A stretch of 64,000 nucleotides of DNA from Vagococcus jeotgali (GTDB taxonomy: Bacteria; Bacillota; Bacilli; Lactobacillales; Vagococcaceae). Below the pieces are notes generated by a model, which saw nothing but the letters and a program-made list of their open reading frames with translations, had not been told where the DNA came from and did not search any database. Positions 20,544-29,300 of the stretch are shown here, one piece after another (the stretch's first letter is position 1; each line of letters opens with the position of its first letter). The stretch lies in the NCBI RefSeq assembly GCF_035918315.1, contig NZ_CP142146.1:1178001-1242000 (forward strand), given 5' to 3'. A program made the translations under genes and the position numbers.

Positions 20544-21695
20544 CTATTTATTTCCTATAGCTAAAATCTGTTCAACTAGATTTGAGGCAAATGTTTGAAT
20601 TGTATCACAAGTTAAGCCTTGACCAAAACTAATTCTAATCGACTGAGCTGGTGCAAGAGAGTCTTCTCCGTACATGGCTTGTAAAACCCGAGATGCTCTA
20701 ACAGTACCTGAACTACAAGCTGAACCTGTTGATACAGCAAATCCTGACATATCAAGTCTTGATAACAAAATTTGATTATCAATCCCCTTAATCCAAAGAT
20801 TTAAAATATGTGCTAACTTATACTCCAAACCACCATTGACCTGATGATCAATACCAGCATCTTCTAATTCTCTCAAAATAATATCTTGATAAATTTTATA
20901 ATCTGCTTTTGCTTGCTCTTTTTCTTCTGGTTTTAATAAATCAACTGCTTTTGCTAAACCGCAAATACCAGCTAAGTTCTCTGTACCACCACGTTTTTTC
21001 TCCTCTTGATCACCACCAACAATCAAAATAGGAGCTAATACATTTGAGCTTAAATAACTAAACCCTACTCCTTTAGGTCCATATATTTTATGAGCAGAAA
21101 CAGTTAAATAGTCAACATTTAATTTCCTAACATCAATGACTTCTGTCCCAAAAGCCTGAACAGCATCTGTATGGAATAAAGCTTGTTTATCTGCTAAATA
21201 CTCACCAATATCTGCAATAGGATTAATGGAACCTACTTCGTTATTACCATACATAACTGAAACTAAAATAGTATCCTCTCTCACTACCGATTCAACCTGC
21301 TCAAGAGTAATTCCTCCTGATTCATCAACTGGTAAATACGTGATTTCAAAACCTTCTTTTTCCAAAATAGCCAGAGGTTTTAAAACAGCACTATGCTCAA
21401 CATTAGTTGTAATAATGTGTTGTCCCTTTTCCTTTAATGCCCTAGCAACCCCTAATAAAATGGTATTATCGCCTTCAGTTCCACCACTGTGAAAAATAAT
21501 CTCATCACTTTTAGCATTGATAGAATTAGCGATAACACTCCTTGCCTCCTCCAGTTCAAAATGAGACTTTCTTCCAAATTGATGAATACTTGAAGGATTT
21601 CCAAAGTAATCAAGCATGATACGATTCATCTCTTCAATAACAGCTTTGTTCATAGGTGTTGTCGCTGCATAATCTAAATATACGGCTTGTTTCAT
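20544..21695 (-). CDS. Cysteine desulfurase (NifS/IscS family)
   Basis: PLP enzyme that takes sulfur from cysteine to form a protein-bound persulfide. The 383-residue product has the N-terminal YLDYAATTPM motif, HSAVL (His101, PLP stacking), the Schiff-base Lys203 in SAHKIYG and the persulfide Cys327 in TGSACSSG. It is the first gene of a desulfurase-DUF1831 pair just before mnmA, so sulfur supply to tRNA is its likely main task. It lacks nearby SUF scaffold genes, which separates it from SufS. Confidence 0.93.
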   Translation of the reverse strand: MKQAVYLDYAATTPMNKAVIEEMNRIMLDYFGNPSSIHQFGRKSHFELEEARSVIANSINAKSDEIIFHSGGTEGDNTILLGVARALKEKGQHIITTNVEHSAVLKPLAILEKEGFEITYLPVDESGGITLEQVESVVREDTILVSVMYGNNEVGSINPIADIGEYLADKQALFHTDAVQAFGTEVIDVRKLNVDYLTVSAHKIYGPKGVGFSYLSSNVLAPILIVGGDQEEKKRGGTENLAGICGLAKAVDLLKPEEKEQAKADYKIYQDIILRELEDAGIDHQVNGGLEYKLAHILNLWIKGIDNQILLSRLDMSGFAVSTGSACSSGTVRASRVLQAMYGEDSLAPAQSIRISFGQGLTCDTIQTFASNLVEQILAIGNK

Positions 21696-21746
21696 TTATA
21701 TCACTCTTCTTTCTTAATTTTAACTACCCCTTATTTATACAAAGTA

Positions 21747-21776
21747 TAAAAGGCTGACCAAAAAGTCAGCCTTTTA
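21747..21776 (-). terminator. Terminator of the cardiolipin synthase gene
   Basis: AAAAGGCTGAC and GTCAGCCTTTT are perfect 11-bp arms around six bases, 40 bases after the cls stop; both strands end in T-rich sequence. Confidence 0.8.
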
Positions 21777-21815
21777 TGTTTTGTAGCTTTTTGAATCATA
21801 CCTGGTGAGGGTTGA

Positions 21816-23348
21816 TTACATTAAGGGTGAAAATACTGCTAAACAGGCTCGACCAATTTTAGTAAACCAAAAGATATTTGTAGCTTCTTCCAAAGTAATC
21901 AACTGGCTAACACCCTCTGTTGCCATGTGATCATCATAGACACTCTTAACCCCACTTCCCTTATACATCCATACACCACATTCAAAATGTAGAAATAGAC
22001 TTCTAAAATCTAAATTTACCGTTCCAACTGTAGCGTATAAATCATCTACGACACAAGTCTTTGAATGAATAAAACCAGGAGTGTATTCATATATTCTAAC
22101 ACCTGCTTCAATCAATCTAACATAATTTGATTTAGTTACAGCATGGACATACCATTTATCAGGAATATGTGGAGTGATAATTCGCACATCAACCCCACCT
22201 TTTGCAGCACTACACAGAGCTTCCATTAACAAATTATCAATCACTAAATAAGGTGTTGTAAAGTATACGTATTCTTTGGCCTTGTTAATCATGTTTAAGT
22301 AGACATTCATCCCGACTGTCTCATCATCAAAAGGTGAATCCACGTAAGGTTGGTAATAGCCATCTGTTTCAGGTAATTCCCCAGGTTTATAATTTGGCAT
22401 AAAAGGGTTCACGTCTGTTTGAGTATTATTGATAAAATCCCACATTGATAGGAACAATAAGGTAAAACCCCAAGCAGCTTCTCCTTCAATTTTTATAGAA
22501 TTATCCTTCCAATAACCAAATCGCTCAACTTTGTTGATATACTCATCAGCCAAGTTAATCCCACCAGTAAATACCACTTTACCATCAATCACAGTAATTT
22601 TACGATGATTCCGGTTGTTAAAAACAGGTGAGAGAACTGGAATGAAAGGATTAAAGACAGAACACTTGATTCCTAATTCTTCTAATTTTTTATTGTAGCG
22701 ATGTGGCAGAGTCAGCAAGCAACCAAAATCATCATAAACAAATCTAACATCTAATCCTTCCTCAGCTTTTCTAACTAGAACTTCCAAAATGGAATCCCAC
22801 ATTTTACCTTCTTCTACAATAAAATACTCCATAAAGATATAATGCTCAGCTGCTTCTAATGCATCTAGCATGCCTTTTAAAGACTCTTCTCCAGTACCAT
22901 AATACTCACTTGTTGTATGTCCAAATAATGCTGCTTCTCCGTAGCTCGTTAAGTAAGTAGATTGAACCTTAGCATCTAGATTACCATCTATAATCTCACT
23001 TGCATTACTTGTTAAAAGATTTGCTTCTTTTTCTCTTTCCTGAACTGCTGACATGCGTATTTGTTCTTTTTTACTATAACCAGTATTCCCAAATACTAAA
23101 TAAATCACCGTTCCAAAAATTGGAATTAACATAATGGGGATAATCCAGGCAATTTTATAAGCGGGATTACTTCGATTATTTACAATTTTTATAATGACTG
23201 CCATTGATACTACTAAATAAACTGAATAAAAATAAACAAAATAATCATTGAAACGAATAATAACTCCAAATAACAACCCTAACTGTATCACAATCAATAA
23301 AACAATTAATACAATACGATTGGACATAATTTTCAATATATTATTCAA
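21816..23348 (-). CDS. cls: Cardiolipin synthase
   Basis: Membrane phospholipase-D-type enzyme that joins two phosphatidylglycerols to cardiolipin. Two N-terminal hydrophobic segments and a third near residue 65 anchor it. Both HKD motifs are present: HRKITVIDGKVVFTGG (about 238) and HSKTCVVDDLYATVG (about 425). Length 510 is close to the usual 480-510. The start is TTG at 23348 after GGAGGGG. It stands alone with its own terminator. Confidence 0.94.
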   Translation of the reverse strand: MNNILKIMSNRIVLIVLLIVIQLGLLFGVIIRFNDYFVYFYSVYLVVSMAVIIKIVNNRSNPAYKIAWIIPIMLIPIFGTVIYLVFGNTGYSKKEQIRMSAVQEREKEANLLTSNASEIIDGNLDAKVQSTYLTSYGEAALFGHTTSEYYGTGEESLKGMLDALEAAEHYIFMEYFIVEEGKMWDSILEVLVRKAEEGLDVRFVYDDFGCLLTLPHRYNKKLEELGIKCSVFNPFIPVLSPVFNNRNHRKITVIDGKVVFTGGINLADEYINKVERFGYWKDNSIKIEGEAAWGFTLLFLSMWDFINNTQTDVNPFMPNYKPGELPETDGYYQPYVDSPFDDETVGMNVYLNMINKAKEYVYFTTPYLVIDNLLMEALCSAAKGGVDVRIITPHIPDKWYVHAVTKSNYVRLIEAGVRIYEYTPGFIHSKTCVVDDLYATVGTVNLDFRSLFLHFECGVWMYKGSGVKSVYDDHMATEGVSQLITLEEATNIFWFTKIGRACLAVFSPLM

Positions 23349-23462
23349 TAAATCCCCTCCAAATCAAAAGCTTCTTGAAAATATCTTATAGTAAAAACAT
23401 GGTATTTTCAAGCCCTGTATTAATTGCATCCTTTATATATCTACCAATATTATCATTTAAGA

Positions 23463-23507
23463 GGAAAAAAAGAAGAAGACTGTTGTAGCTAGTCTTCTTC
23501 TTTTCTG
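23463..23507 (-). terminator. Terminator of the aldo/keto reductase gene
   Basis: AGAAGAAGACT pairs perfectly with AGTCTTCTTCT around nine bases; the minus strand then reads TTTTTTCC. Confidence 0.8.
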
Positions 23508-23520
23508 GCTATCATTTTTA

Positions 23521-24369
23521 TTAGAAATCAACTTCATCTGGGTTTCTAGAGTGGCCTGCTTTTCCTTGTAATTGATCAATTAACATCATATCTTTTTCTG
23601 TTAATTCAAAATCAAACACCTCAATATTTTCTTTAATTCTTGATGGTGTTACCGATTTTGGTAAAGGTAGAAGATCTTTTTGAATCGCCCATCTTAAGAC
23701 AATTTGAGCCACTGTTTTTTTATGATAGTTAGCAATCCCTTCTAACTCACCAACTTTAAAAATATCTCCTGTTCCAAATGGACTATAGGCTTCTACTAAA
23801 ATATTTTTTTCTTTGCAATATGCTACGACATCTTTTTGCTGATCACTTGGATTTAAATAAATTTGATTGACAACAGGCATAACTTTTGCTGTTTTTTCTA
23901 ATTCTTTAATGTGATGAGGCATAAAGTTAGAAACACCAATACTTCTAATTTTACCTTCTTCCATAGCTTCTTCCATAGCTTTCCATGATTCAGCATTCAA
24001 TTCCTTCCAAGAATCTCTATGTTCAGCAGGGTTTGGCCAATGAATTAAGTATAAATCGACATAATCAAGACCTAGCCTAGATAGTGAATTCTCTAAAGCA
24101 CGTTTTGTTTCCATATAGCTTCTATCAGTGTTCCACAATTTAGTTGTGATAAATAATTCTTCACGTGGGACACCACTATTTTTAATACCAAGTCCAACGC
24201 CTTCCTCATTATGATAAATACTTGCTGTATCAATATGTCTATAGCCTGCTTGAATAGCAGTCTTCACTACCTCTTCTGCTTCTTCCTCAGATGTTTGCCA
24301 TGTACCAAAACCAACTTTTGGAATCGTTTTTCCATTTGCTAATGTATAAGTAGTATCTTGTTTTTTCAT
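23521..24369 (-). CDS. Aldo/keto reductase
   Basis: NADPH-dependent reductase of small aldehydes and ketones, TIM-barrel fold, cytosolic. The AKR tetrad is visible: Asp and Tyr in DTASIYHNE, Lys in TTKLWN, His in LIHWPNP. The C-terminal cofactor region reads PLPKSVTPSRIKEN. From the ATG at 24369 (after AGGGGGATTTTT) the product is 282 residues, normal for the 2,5-diketogluconate reductase-like branch; the frame opens 16 residues earlier without a good site. Substrate cannot be deduced. Confidence 0.92.
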   Translation of the reverse strand: MKKQDTTYTLANGKTIPKVGFGTWQTSEEEAEEVVKTAIQAGYRHIDTASIYHNEEGVGLGIKNSGVPREELFITTKLWNTDRSYMETKRALENSLSRLGLDYVDLYLIHWPNPAEHRDSWKELNAESWKAMEEAMEEGKIRSIGVSNFMPHHIKELEKTAKVMPVVNQIYLNPSDQQKDVVAYCKEKNILVEAYSPFGTGDIFKVGELEGIANYHKKTVAQIVLRWAIQKDLLPLPKSVTPSRIKENIEVFDFELTEKDMMLIDQLQGKAGHSRNPDEVDF

Positions 24370-24490
24370 TAAAAATCCCCCTAATCTATTATATATCCAT
24401 TTTACTGTATGAAACAAAAATTACCTAATAATAAGCCTTTTCACCTAATAGCTCTGACCTATCTATTTCATAAAAATAGCTCTTAAATAA

Positions 24491-24525
24491 ACAAAGAGGA
24501 TGATTTTTTGAATCATCCTCTTTGT
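24491..24525 (-). terminator. Terminator of the YdcF-like gene
   Basis: Perfect 15-bp arms ACAAAGAGGATGATT and AATCATCCTCTTTGT around five bases, 15 bases after the stop; the minus strand continues TTTATTT. Confidence 0.8.
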
Positions 24526-24540
24526 TGTCTAGCTTAATAA

Positions 24541-25599
24541 TTATGTGAGTACTGTAAAAAGAAGTTGTGCAATAAAAATGATTGTAATGGCTCCTAAAAT
24601 AACATAATGTTTTTTTCTAGTTAAAACTAAATAACCAATATACTCCCTAATAAAAGCAGTAGGTAGGTAATAAAGTCTTGTCTTTGATCCAACACCTCTA
24701 ACAGGTATCCCCTGATGAAAGGCTAATTTTCCAGCTCTTAATAAATGATAGTTACTTGTTGCTAAAATGATTTCTTTTTGCCTAAAATCAGTAATACTAT
24801 CTCGTTGAGCAATAACGTGTTCTGAAAATTTAATATTTTCATCAGTGTTTTTTGACTTTTCTTCCAAATACAGTGTCTCTACTTTATAACCTTTATCTTT
24901 TATATAATTCTCCATTGCTTTTGCTTCAGATATTTTCTCATCTTTACCTTGTCCGCCTGACAAAACGATTACAGGATGATGATTTAATTGCTCCACTTGT
25001 TTATTATATAAAGCAATACCTCTATCCACCCGACCTGCTAGTAAAGGCGTTACTTTCTCACCACCCATAAGCCCAGCACCTAAAATAATGATGTAATCAA
25101 CCTCTCTTTTAATTGGAAAGTGATTGAATAGGAAGGATGTTACCGTATATAGTAAAAATACCCCAAAAACATAAAAAAAACAAAATGAGATAAACATAGT
25201 CAATTGTGACAAATAGGGATTTTTCGGAAATCTCGATAAAATAAATGTTATGATTTCAACTAATAGAACACTTACTCCTAGTAAAAATGGTAATAGGTTA
25301 CTAAATGACTTACCTTCCCTACTGATTAGTACTTTTTCATTCCAAAAAAGACCAATAACACTAGCAGTAACACCAAATATACTTAGTACCAATATAATAA
25401 ATATAACGGGTATGACAACAACTAGCATTAAATTAGGATGGTACTGATAAAGTAGGGCAACTAGCCCAAGATATATCACAGCAAGTGCTACTAAAAAGAA
25501 AAAACCTGTCCATAGACTTGTCGGCCTAAAATAATTCCAATATAAGAAAAAAATCAAAACAATAACTAAACCAATTAAAAATACCATCAATAAATTCAT
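24541..25599 (-). CDS. YdcF/ElyC-family membrane protein (DUF218)
   Basis: The 352-residue product has five or six hydrophobic segments in the first 165 residues, then the DUF218 fold (about 170-320): YIIILGAGLMGGEKVTPLLAGRVDRG, VLSGGQGKDE, EAKAMENYI and SNYHLLRAG, which are the family's nucleotide- or substrate-like motifs, and a final membrane helix. The related E. coli ElyC and SanA affect the cell envelope; the reaction is not known. Transcribed alone, ending in a strong terminator. Confidence 0.88.
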   Translation of the reverse strand: MNLLMVFLIGLVIVLIFFLYWNYFRPTSLWTGFFFLVALAVIYLGLVALLYQYHPNLMLVVVIPVIFIILVLSIFGVTASVIGLFWNEKVLISREGKSFSNLLPFLLGVSVLLVEIITFILSRFPKNPYLSQLTMFISFCFFYVFGVFLLYTVTSFLFNHFPIKREVDYIIILGAGLMGGEKVTPLLAGRVDRGIALYNKQVEQLNHHPVIVLSGGQGKDEKISEAKAMENYIKDKGYKVETLYLEEKSKNTDENIKFSEHVIAQRDSITDFRQKEIILATSNYHLLRAGKLAFHQGIPVRGVGSKTRLYYLPTAFIREYIGYLVLTRKKHYVILGAITIIFIAQLLFTVLT

Positions 25600-25637
25600 C
25601 CTAAAACCCCCATCAACATGTTAACATTCTCCTAAAG

Positions 25638-27002
25638 TTAAAGTTTATAAATCATATCACACGTCAGATTTAAAAATTCTTGATCGTGACTAATGACTAT
25701 GATTGTTAAATTATTTGTTTGTATCCATTTTAACATATTACTAACTTCTAACATATTTTTATAGTCCAGTCCACTCGTTGGTTCGTCTAGAAATAACCAT
25801 TTTTTACCCGATAATATCGCACTAGCAATGACAACGCGTTGTTTTTCTCCACCTGAGAGTGTTTGTGGATGCCTATCTAATAAATGTATTAAATTTAATT
25901 GAGAAACCACCTCTGAAAACAAATCAAGGCGAGTTGCTTTTGTAATAATTTCTTTTTCAACTGTTTCAAAAAAAAGTTGTAAATTAACATCTTGCATAAC
26001 AAGATAGCTCTTAGTCAGTCTTTCTTTCTCCTGTATTAATTCTCCGTTATATAAAATACTTCCTGAAGAAGGTTTTAATAATCCTGTTAACATCTTAACT
26101 AGTGTGGTTTTTCCGACACCATTTTTACCAATCAACCCGACTATACTTTCAGAAGAAAAAAACATGGATTCAAAATGCAAAACGTTCTTCTTTTTGTACT
26201 TAAAACTTAATTCTGTCGTATTTATACCTGTTTGAATAGTTCTTTTATCTTCCTTAATCTCAACTTTTTCCGTAGATAAAGAACGTAACCCAAGAGATTT
26301 CCGCTTATTATCACTGATATTAAGTGCTCTTTCTTTTGAAAATTTTTCTCGAATTTTTCCTTCATGTAACACAATATACCAATCTGCCACGTCACTTAAG
26401 TAATGTAATTTATGTTCTGCAATAATCATCGTACAACCTTTATTTTTTAGCTGCTTCATAAATTTTTTTAATTGAACCATACCTACTTCATCTAAATTAC
26501 TTGAAGGTTCATCAAATAAAAATAACTGATGGGGTAACATACAAGCTGAAGCAAAAGCCACTTTCTGCTTTTGACCTCCTGATAAATCACTTATCTTTGT
26601 ATTCAATATATCAAACAAATCAAATTCTGCTACAATTTGATCAATTCTCTCTAATATTTCTTGCCGACTTACCCCGTAATTTTCCACAGAAAAAGCTAGC
26701 TCTGATAAGACTGTCGTCGTAAAAAACTGTGATTTTGGATTTTGAAAGACCATGCCAATTTCTCTAACATAGTTATTAAAATCAATAGGTGGTAGCTTAT
26801 CACCATTAACATATAACTTTCCTGTTAAGTCTCCTGAATACAGCTCAGGAATCAACCCATTCAAGCTATTTATTAAAGACGTCTTCCCACTACCACTTTC
26901 TCCTGTTAAAATAACACACTCACCTTGTTTAATCGCTAAAGTAATATCTGAGAGAATAGTGTGTCCTTCTTTGTTTAGATTTAAATGTTCTAATTCAATC
27001 AT
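25638..27002 (-). CDS. ECF transporter duplicated ATPase
   Basis: Energises an energy-coupling-factor importer. Two ABC domains are fused in one 454-residue chain: the first has Walker A TGESGSGKTSL and signature LSGGQKQKV, the second Walker A GKNGVGKTTL and signature LSGGEKQRV, each with Walker B and a switch His (EHKLH, SHDQE). The start ATG overlaps the EcfT stop codon by four bases. A fused EcfA pair in a dedicated three-gene operon points to a group I ECF system with its own S component. Confidence 0.93.
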   Translation of the reverse strand: MIELEHLNLNKEGHTILSDITLAIKQGECVILTGESGSGKTSLINSLNGLIPELYSGDLTGKLYVNGDKLPPIDFNNYVREIGMVFQNPKSQFFTTTVLSELAFSVENYGVSRQEILERIDQIVAEFDLFDILNTKISDLSGGQKQKVAFASACMLPHQLFLFDEPSSNLDEVGMVQLKKFMKQLKNKGCTMIIAEHKLHYLSDVADWYIVLHEGKIREKFSKERALNISDNKRKSLGLRSLSTEKVEIKEDKRTIQTGINTTELSFKYKKKNVLHFESMFFSSESIVGLIGKNGVGKTTLVKMLTGLLKPSSGSILYNGELIQEKERLTKSYLVMQDVNLQLFFETVEKEIITKATRLDLFSEVVSQLNLIHLLDRHPQTLSGGEKQRVVIASAILSGKKWLFLDEPTSGLDYKNMLEVSNMLKWIQTNNLTIIVISHDQEFLNLTCDMIYKL

Positions 27003-27697
27003 AACATTGCTCCTTCAAAAATAACAAAACAAAATAAACAGCCTAATAATATATAATCTTGTACTTTAAATTTAGTTTCATAAATACTTGTATGCGCACC
27101 TTCATTCCCCAAACCTCTCACAAGAGCTGAAGCTGATAGATCCTGAGCTGATTTTTCAACAGCCATGAGCAAAGGAACGATGATGTATTCTAAGGTTTGA
27201 ACAGGATGAAGAAATGTCTCCCACACACTCAAACCAATACCTCTTAACTTCATAGCTTGCTTAATGTCTTTAAAATCTTGTTTAATAACAGGGAAAAAAC
27301 GACAAACGACTACAAAAGGAATAATCAACCAGTTTGGAATATGCCACTTTTTCATAGCAGAGACCCACTGGCCTACCGAGACGTTGACTGTCGCAAATAT
27401 GCCTGCTGTAACTGGTGGAAGTAGCATTAGATAAGCTACTAAAATAAAAGAAAAAAAGGCCGAAATAGGCCCTTTAATACTTTGTAAAAAAAAGGAAGTT
27501 ACCCACATTAAACATACATAAGTTGAAATTAAAAATAATCCTTTTCTCCCAGCACCATTCAAAGTAAGGAGTAGACAAATAAATAACATAAAGGCTAGCT
27601 CAATTATCTGGCTAGCTCTAGATATTAATAAAAAACTAGCAAAAATAACCGTTGCTAGCTTACTTCTAGGATCAAATGATATATACTGATGAGTCAT
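26999..27697 (-). CDS. ECF transporter transmembrane protein EcfT
   Basis: Transmembrane coupling protein of the ECF importer. Several hydrophobic segments are followed by the C-terminal family motif AMKLRGIG and ASALVRGLG, the Ala-Arg-Gly signatures that contact the ATPases. The start ATG at 27697 follows AAAGGAGATTTTA; an upstream GTG at 27718 overlaps the S-component stop but has no site. It lies between, and overlaps, the genes for the ATPase and the S component. Confidence 0.92.
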   Translation of the reverse strand: MTHQYISFDPRSKLATVIFASFLLISRASQIIELAFMLFICLLLTLNGAGRKGLFLISTYVCLMWVTSFFLQSIKGPISAFFSFILVAYLMLLPPVTAGIFATVNVSVGQWVSAMKKWHIPNWLIIPFVVVCRFFPVIKQDFKDIKQAMKLRGIGLSVWETFLHPVQTLEYIIVPLLMAVEKSAQDLSASALVRGLGNEGAHTSIYETKFKVQDYILLGCLFCFVIFEGAML

Positions 27698-27714
27698 TAA
27701 AATCTCCTTTACCC

Positions 27715-28299
27715 TCACTTTTTACGTAAGAAGTGTTTATTATAAATGCTATAACCAATTTTTAATCCAATCAAACTAGTTACTACAACCAAAAGCATTG
27801 AAACAATAAAACTCACACTAGTTACAGGTTCAAAAACACTTTGAACATAAGTCATATCTTTCCCTCTTTTTAATAAAGATGATACATAAGCATCTTTCAT
27901 AAACCATAAAGGCAAAATAGGACCAGTTAATCCAAAACTAAAAATAGTATAACTCAAATATGATTTTAACTGACGCGGAAATTTTGATTTGTACTGAATT
28001 AAATCAGCTAATAATGGAAATAAAATACTAGGTAAAAAAGCTAGAGGGAAATAACCAAAGGCAAAGAAAAATATGGCCATAATCGCACCAACTAAAGTAA
28101 TGGCTCCAAATTTAGGCACCTTATTAATAACTATTAAATAAAGTGTACCAGAAATTAAAGCTGATACACTTGGAATCAGTAAACTATTGTATATCGGAAT
28201 GGTAAATCTAGCTAACATCGTTGCAACTGATACGATTAAAAAATACATAGCAGCATAGACACCAATTAAAATTAAATCTTGAACTTTTAACTTTTTCAT
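27715..28299 (-). CDS. ECF transporter S component, Trep_Strep/MptE-like
   Basis: Substrate-binding membrane subunit of the ECF system. The 194-residue product has five or six hydrophobic segments and begins MKKLKVQDLILIGVYAAMYF, resembling the Trep_Strep family of S components, for which the substrate has not been settled. It is the first gene of the operon with EcfT and the fused ATPase; a TATAAT box at 28335-28340 and a dyad at 28349-28366 lie just upstream. Confidence 0.85.
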   Translation of the reverse strand: MKKLKVQDLILIGVYAAMYFLIVSVATMLARFTIPIYNSLLIPSVSALISGTLYLIVINKVPKFGAITLVGAIMAIFFFAFGYFPLAFLPSILFPLLADLIQYKSKFPRQLKSYLSYTIFSFGLTGPILPLWFMKDAYVSSLLKRGKDMTYVQSVFEPVTSVSFIVSMLLVVVTSLIGLKIGYSIYNKHFLRKK

Positions 28300-28334
28300 C
28301 TCTTAACCTCTTTCAAAATACTCACAGTTTGCAT

Positions 28335-28366
28335 ATTATATCACAATTTGATACAAAAAAGTATCA
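28335..28366 (-). promoter_or_regulatory. ECF operon -10 box and dyad operator candidate
   Basis: TATAAT (28335-28340) on the minus strand lies 36 bases before the S-component start. The inverted repeat TGATAC-N6-GTATCA (28349-28366) sits in the spacer and -35 area, where a good -35 hexamer is missing. A regulator of MerR or TetR type is possible. Seen in sequence; function inferred. Confidence 0.4.
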
Positions 28367-28512
28367 CTTGGAGAATTTTTTAATGATGGTTACTAAAAAC
28401 TAAAAACATAACAAACAAATGAGATATTTATTTTTATTTATAAACTCTAGTCAACGACCAATCTTCTAACCTCTTAGTTAAATACCTTAGTGCTTAATAT
28501 TTTTTTAAGTAT

Positions 28513-28542
28513 TAAAAAAAGCCAATCCAAGAGGACTGACTT
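28513..28542 (-). terminator. Orphan terminator
   Basis: AAGTCAGTCC and GGATTGGCTT pair (two G-U) around four bases, followed by TTTTT on the minus strand. No intact gene ends just upstream, so it may be left from the decayed gene at 28787-28979. Confidence 0.6.
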
Positions 28543-28786
28543 CTTAACTTGATTCATTATTTAATATTCGGCAATATATAATGATACATGTATCACATGG
28601 TCTAGTCATACGGCATATAACAAATAACCAGTTATTAAAACGTTGCAACTTAATAGTACTAGTCTGACTTTGACAATAATTTGCCCTATTTCTAATTCAT
28701 GACACTTAAACTTGCTAATTTAATAGCAATATCATTTAAATTGTCTATATAATAATAAAACCAATGATTAGGTTAATCATCATTGA

Positions 28787-28979
28787 CTACCTAGATTTAT
28801 ATCCTACACCGTTGTAAACTACATATTGATTTAATACTGTAAAAAATGCGTCTTTGTTCTTTGTTCCCTTAAACTCAGAATAAAGACTGTTCTTACTTAC
28901 TATATAATTCCCCAGTAATGGTGTCATAATGGTGAGTTATCCCTTGTATGCCAAATATAGCTAGCACATAACTAACCAT
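28787..28979 (-). pseudogene. Possible decayed small gene
   Basis: Two overlapping minus-strand frames look protein-like: one from ATG 28979 reads MVSYVLAIFGIQGITHHYDT, and the second, from ATG 28927 to 28787, encodes 46 residues (ending NQYVVYNGVGYKSR). Removing one G near 28910-28913 would join them. An orphan terminator lies 250 bases downstream. No family recognised; may be chance. Confidence 0.22.
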
Positions 28980-29265
28980 TATGTGAAAAAGAAATCCCTC
29001 AATAAACGTTATTACTGACAACAGTAATGTATTTAATAGCTATCAAACTAAACTATTGAACTTGATTTGATCCTTTTATTTCCCTAAAAGTTCTCAAACC
29101 ATATTTATTACTGCTGCTCTCACCCCCCCTTATTGATTCGCCTTTTTAGCTAGAATTAAACTAACCTAAGCTATTACAATTTTCTGTTGGCGAATTCACA
29201 TAAATCATTATAGCAAAAGCTTAATAAATTTCAAAACAACTTATATTATAACTAATGTTCTATAA

Positions 29266-29295
29266 TAAAAAGCTGACTTCAAAAGCCAGCCTATT
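29266..29295 (-). terminator. Terminator of pucG
   Basis: GCTGGCTT and AAGTCAGC pair with one mismatch around three bases and are followed on the minus strand by TTTTTA, six or more bases after the pucG stop. Confidence 0.7.
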
Positions 29296-29300
29296 TTCGT

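Larger units (their letters stand above)
28300..29265. other. About 1 kb without an intact gene
   Basis: No complete gene of convincing quality is visible on either strand. The stretch holds short stem-loops (28764-28780, 28965-28985, 29011-29028), a perfect 14-bp palindrome TGATACATGTATCA at 28582-28595, a minus-strand terminator at 28513-28542, a run of seven C near 29123-29129 and a short protein-like remnant at 28787-28979. It looks like decayed DNA, with a possible unrecognised structured RNA not excluded. Confidence 0.5.

Noticed and set aside
28582-28595. Palindromes and short repeats in the 28-29 kb gap considered as a CRISPR array
   Set aside because: There are no regularly spaced direct repeats of 20-40 bases and no cas genes.
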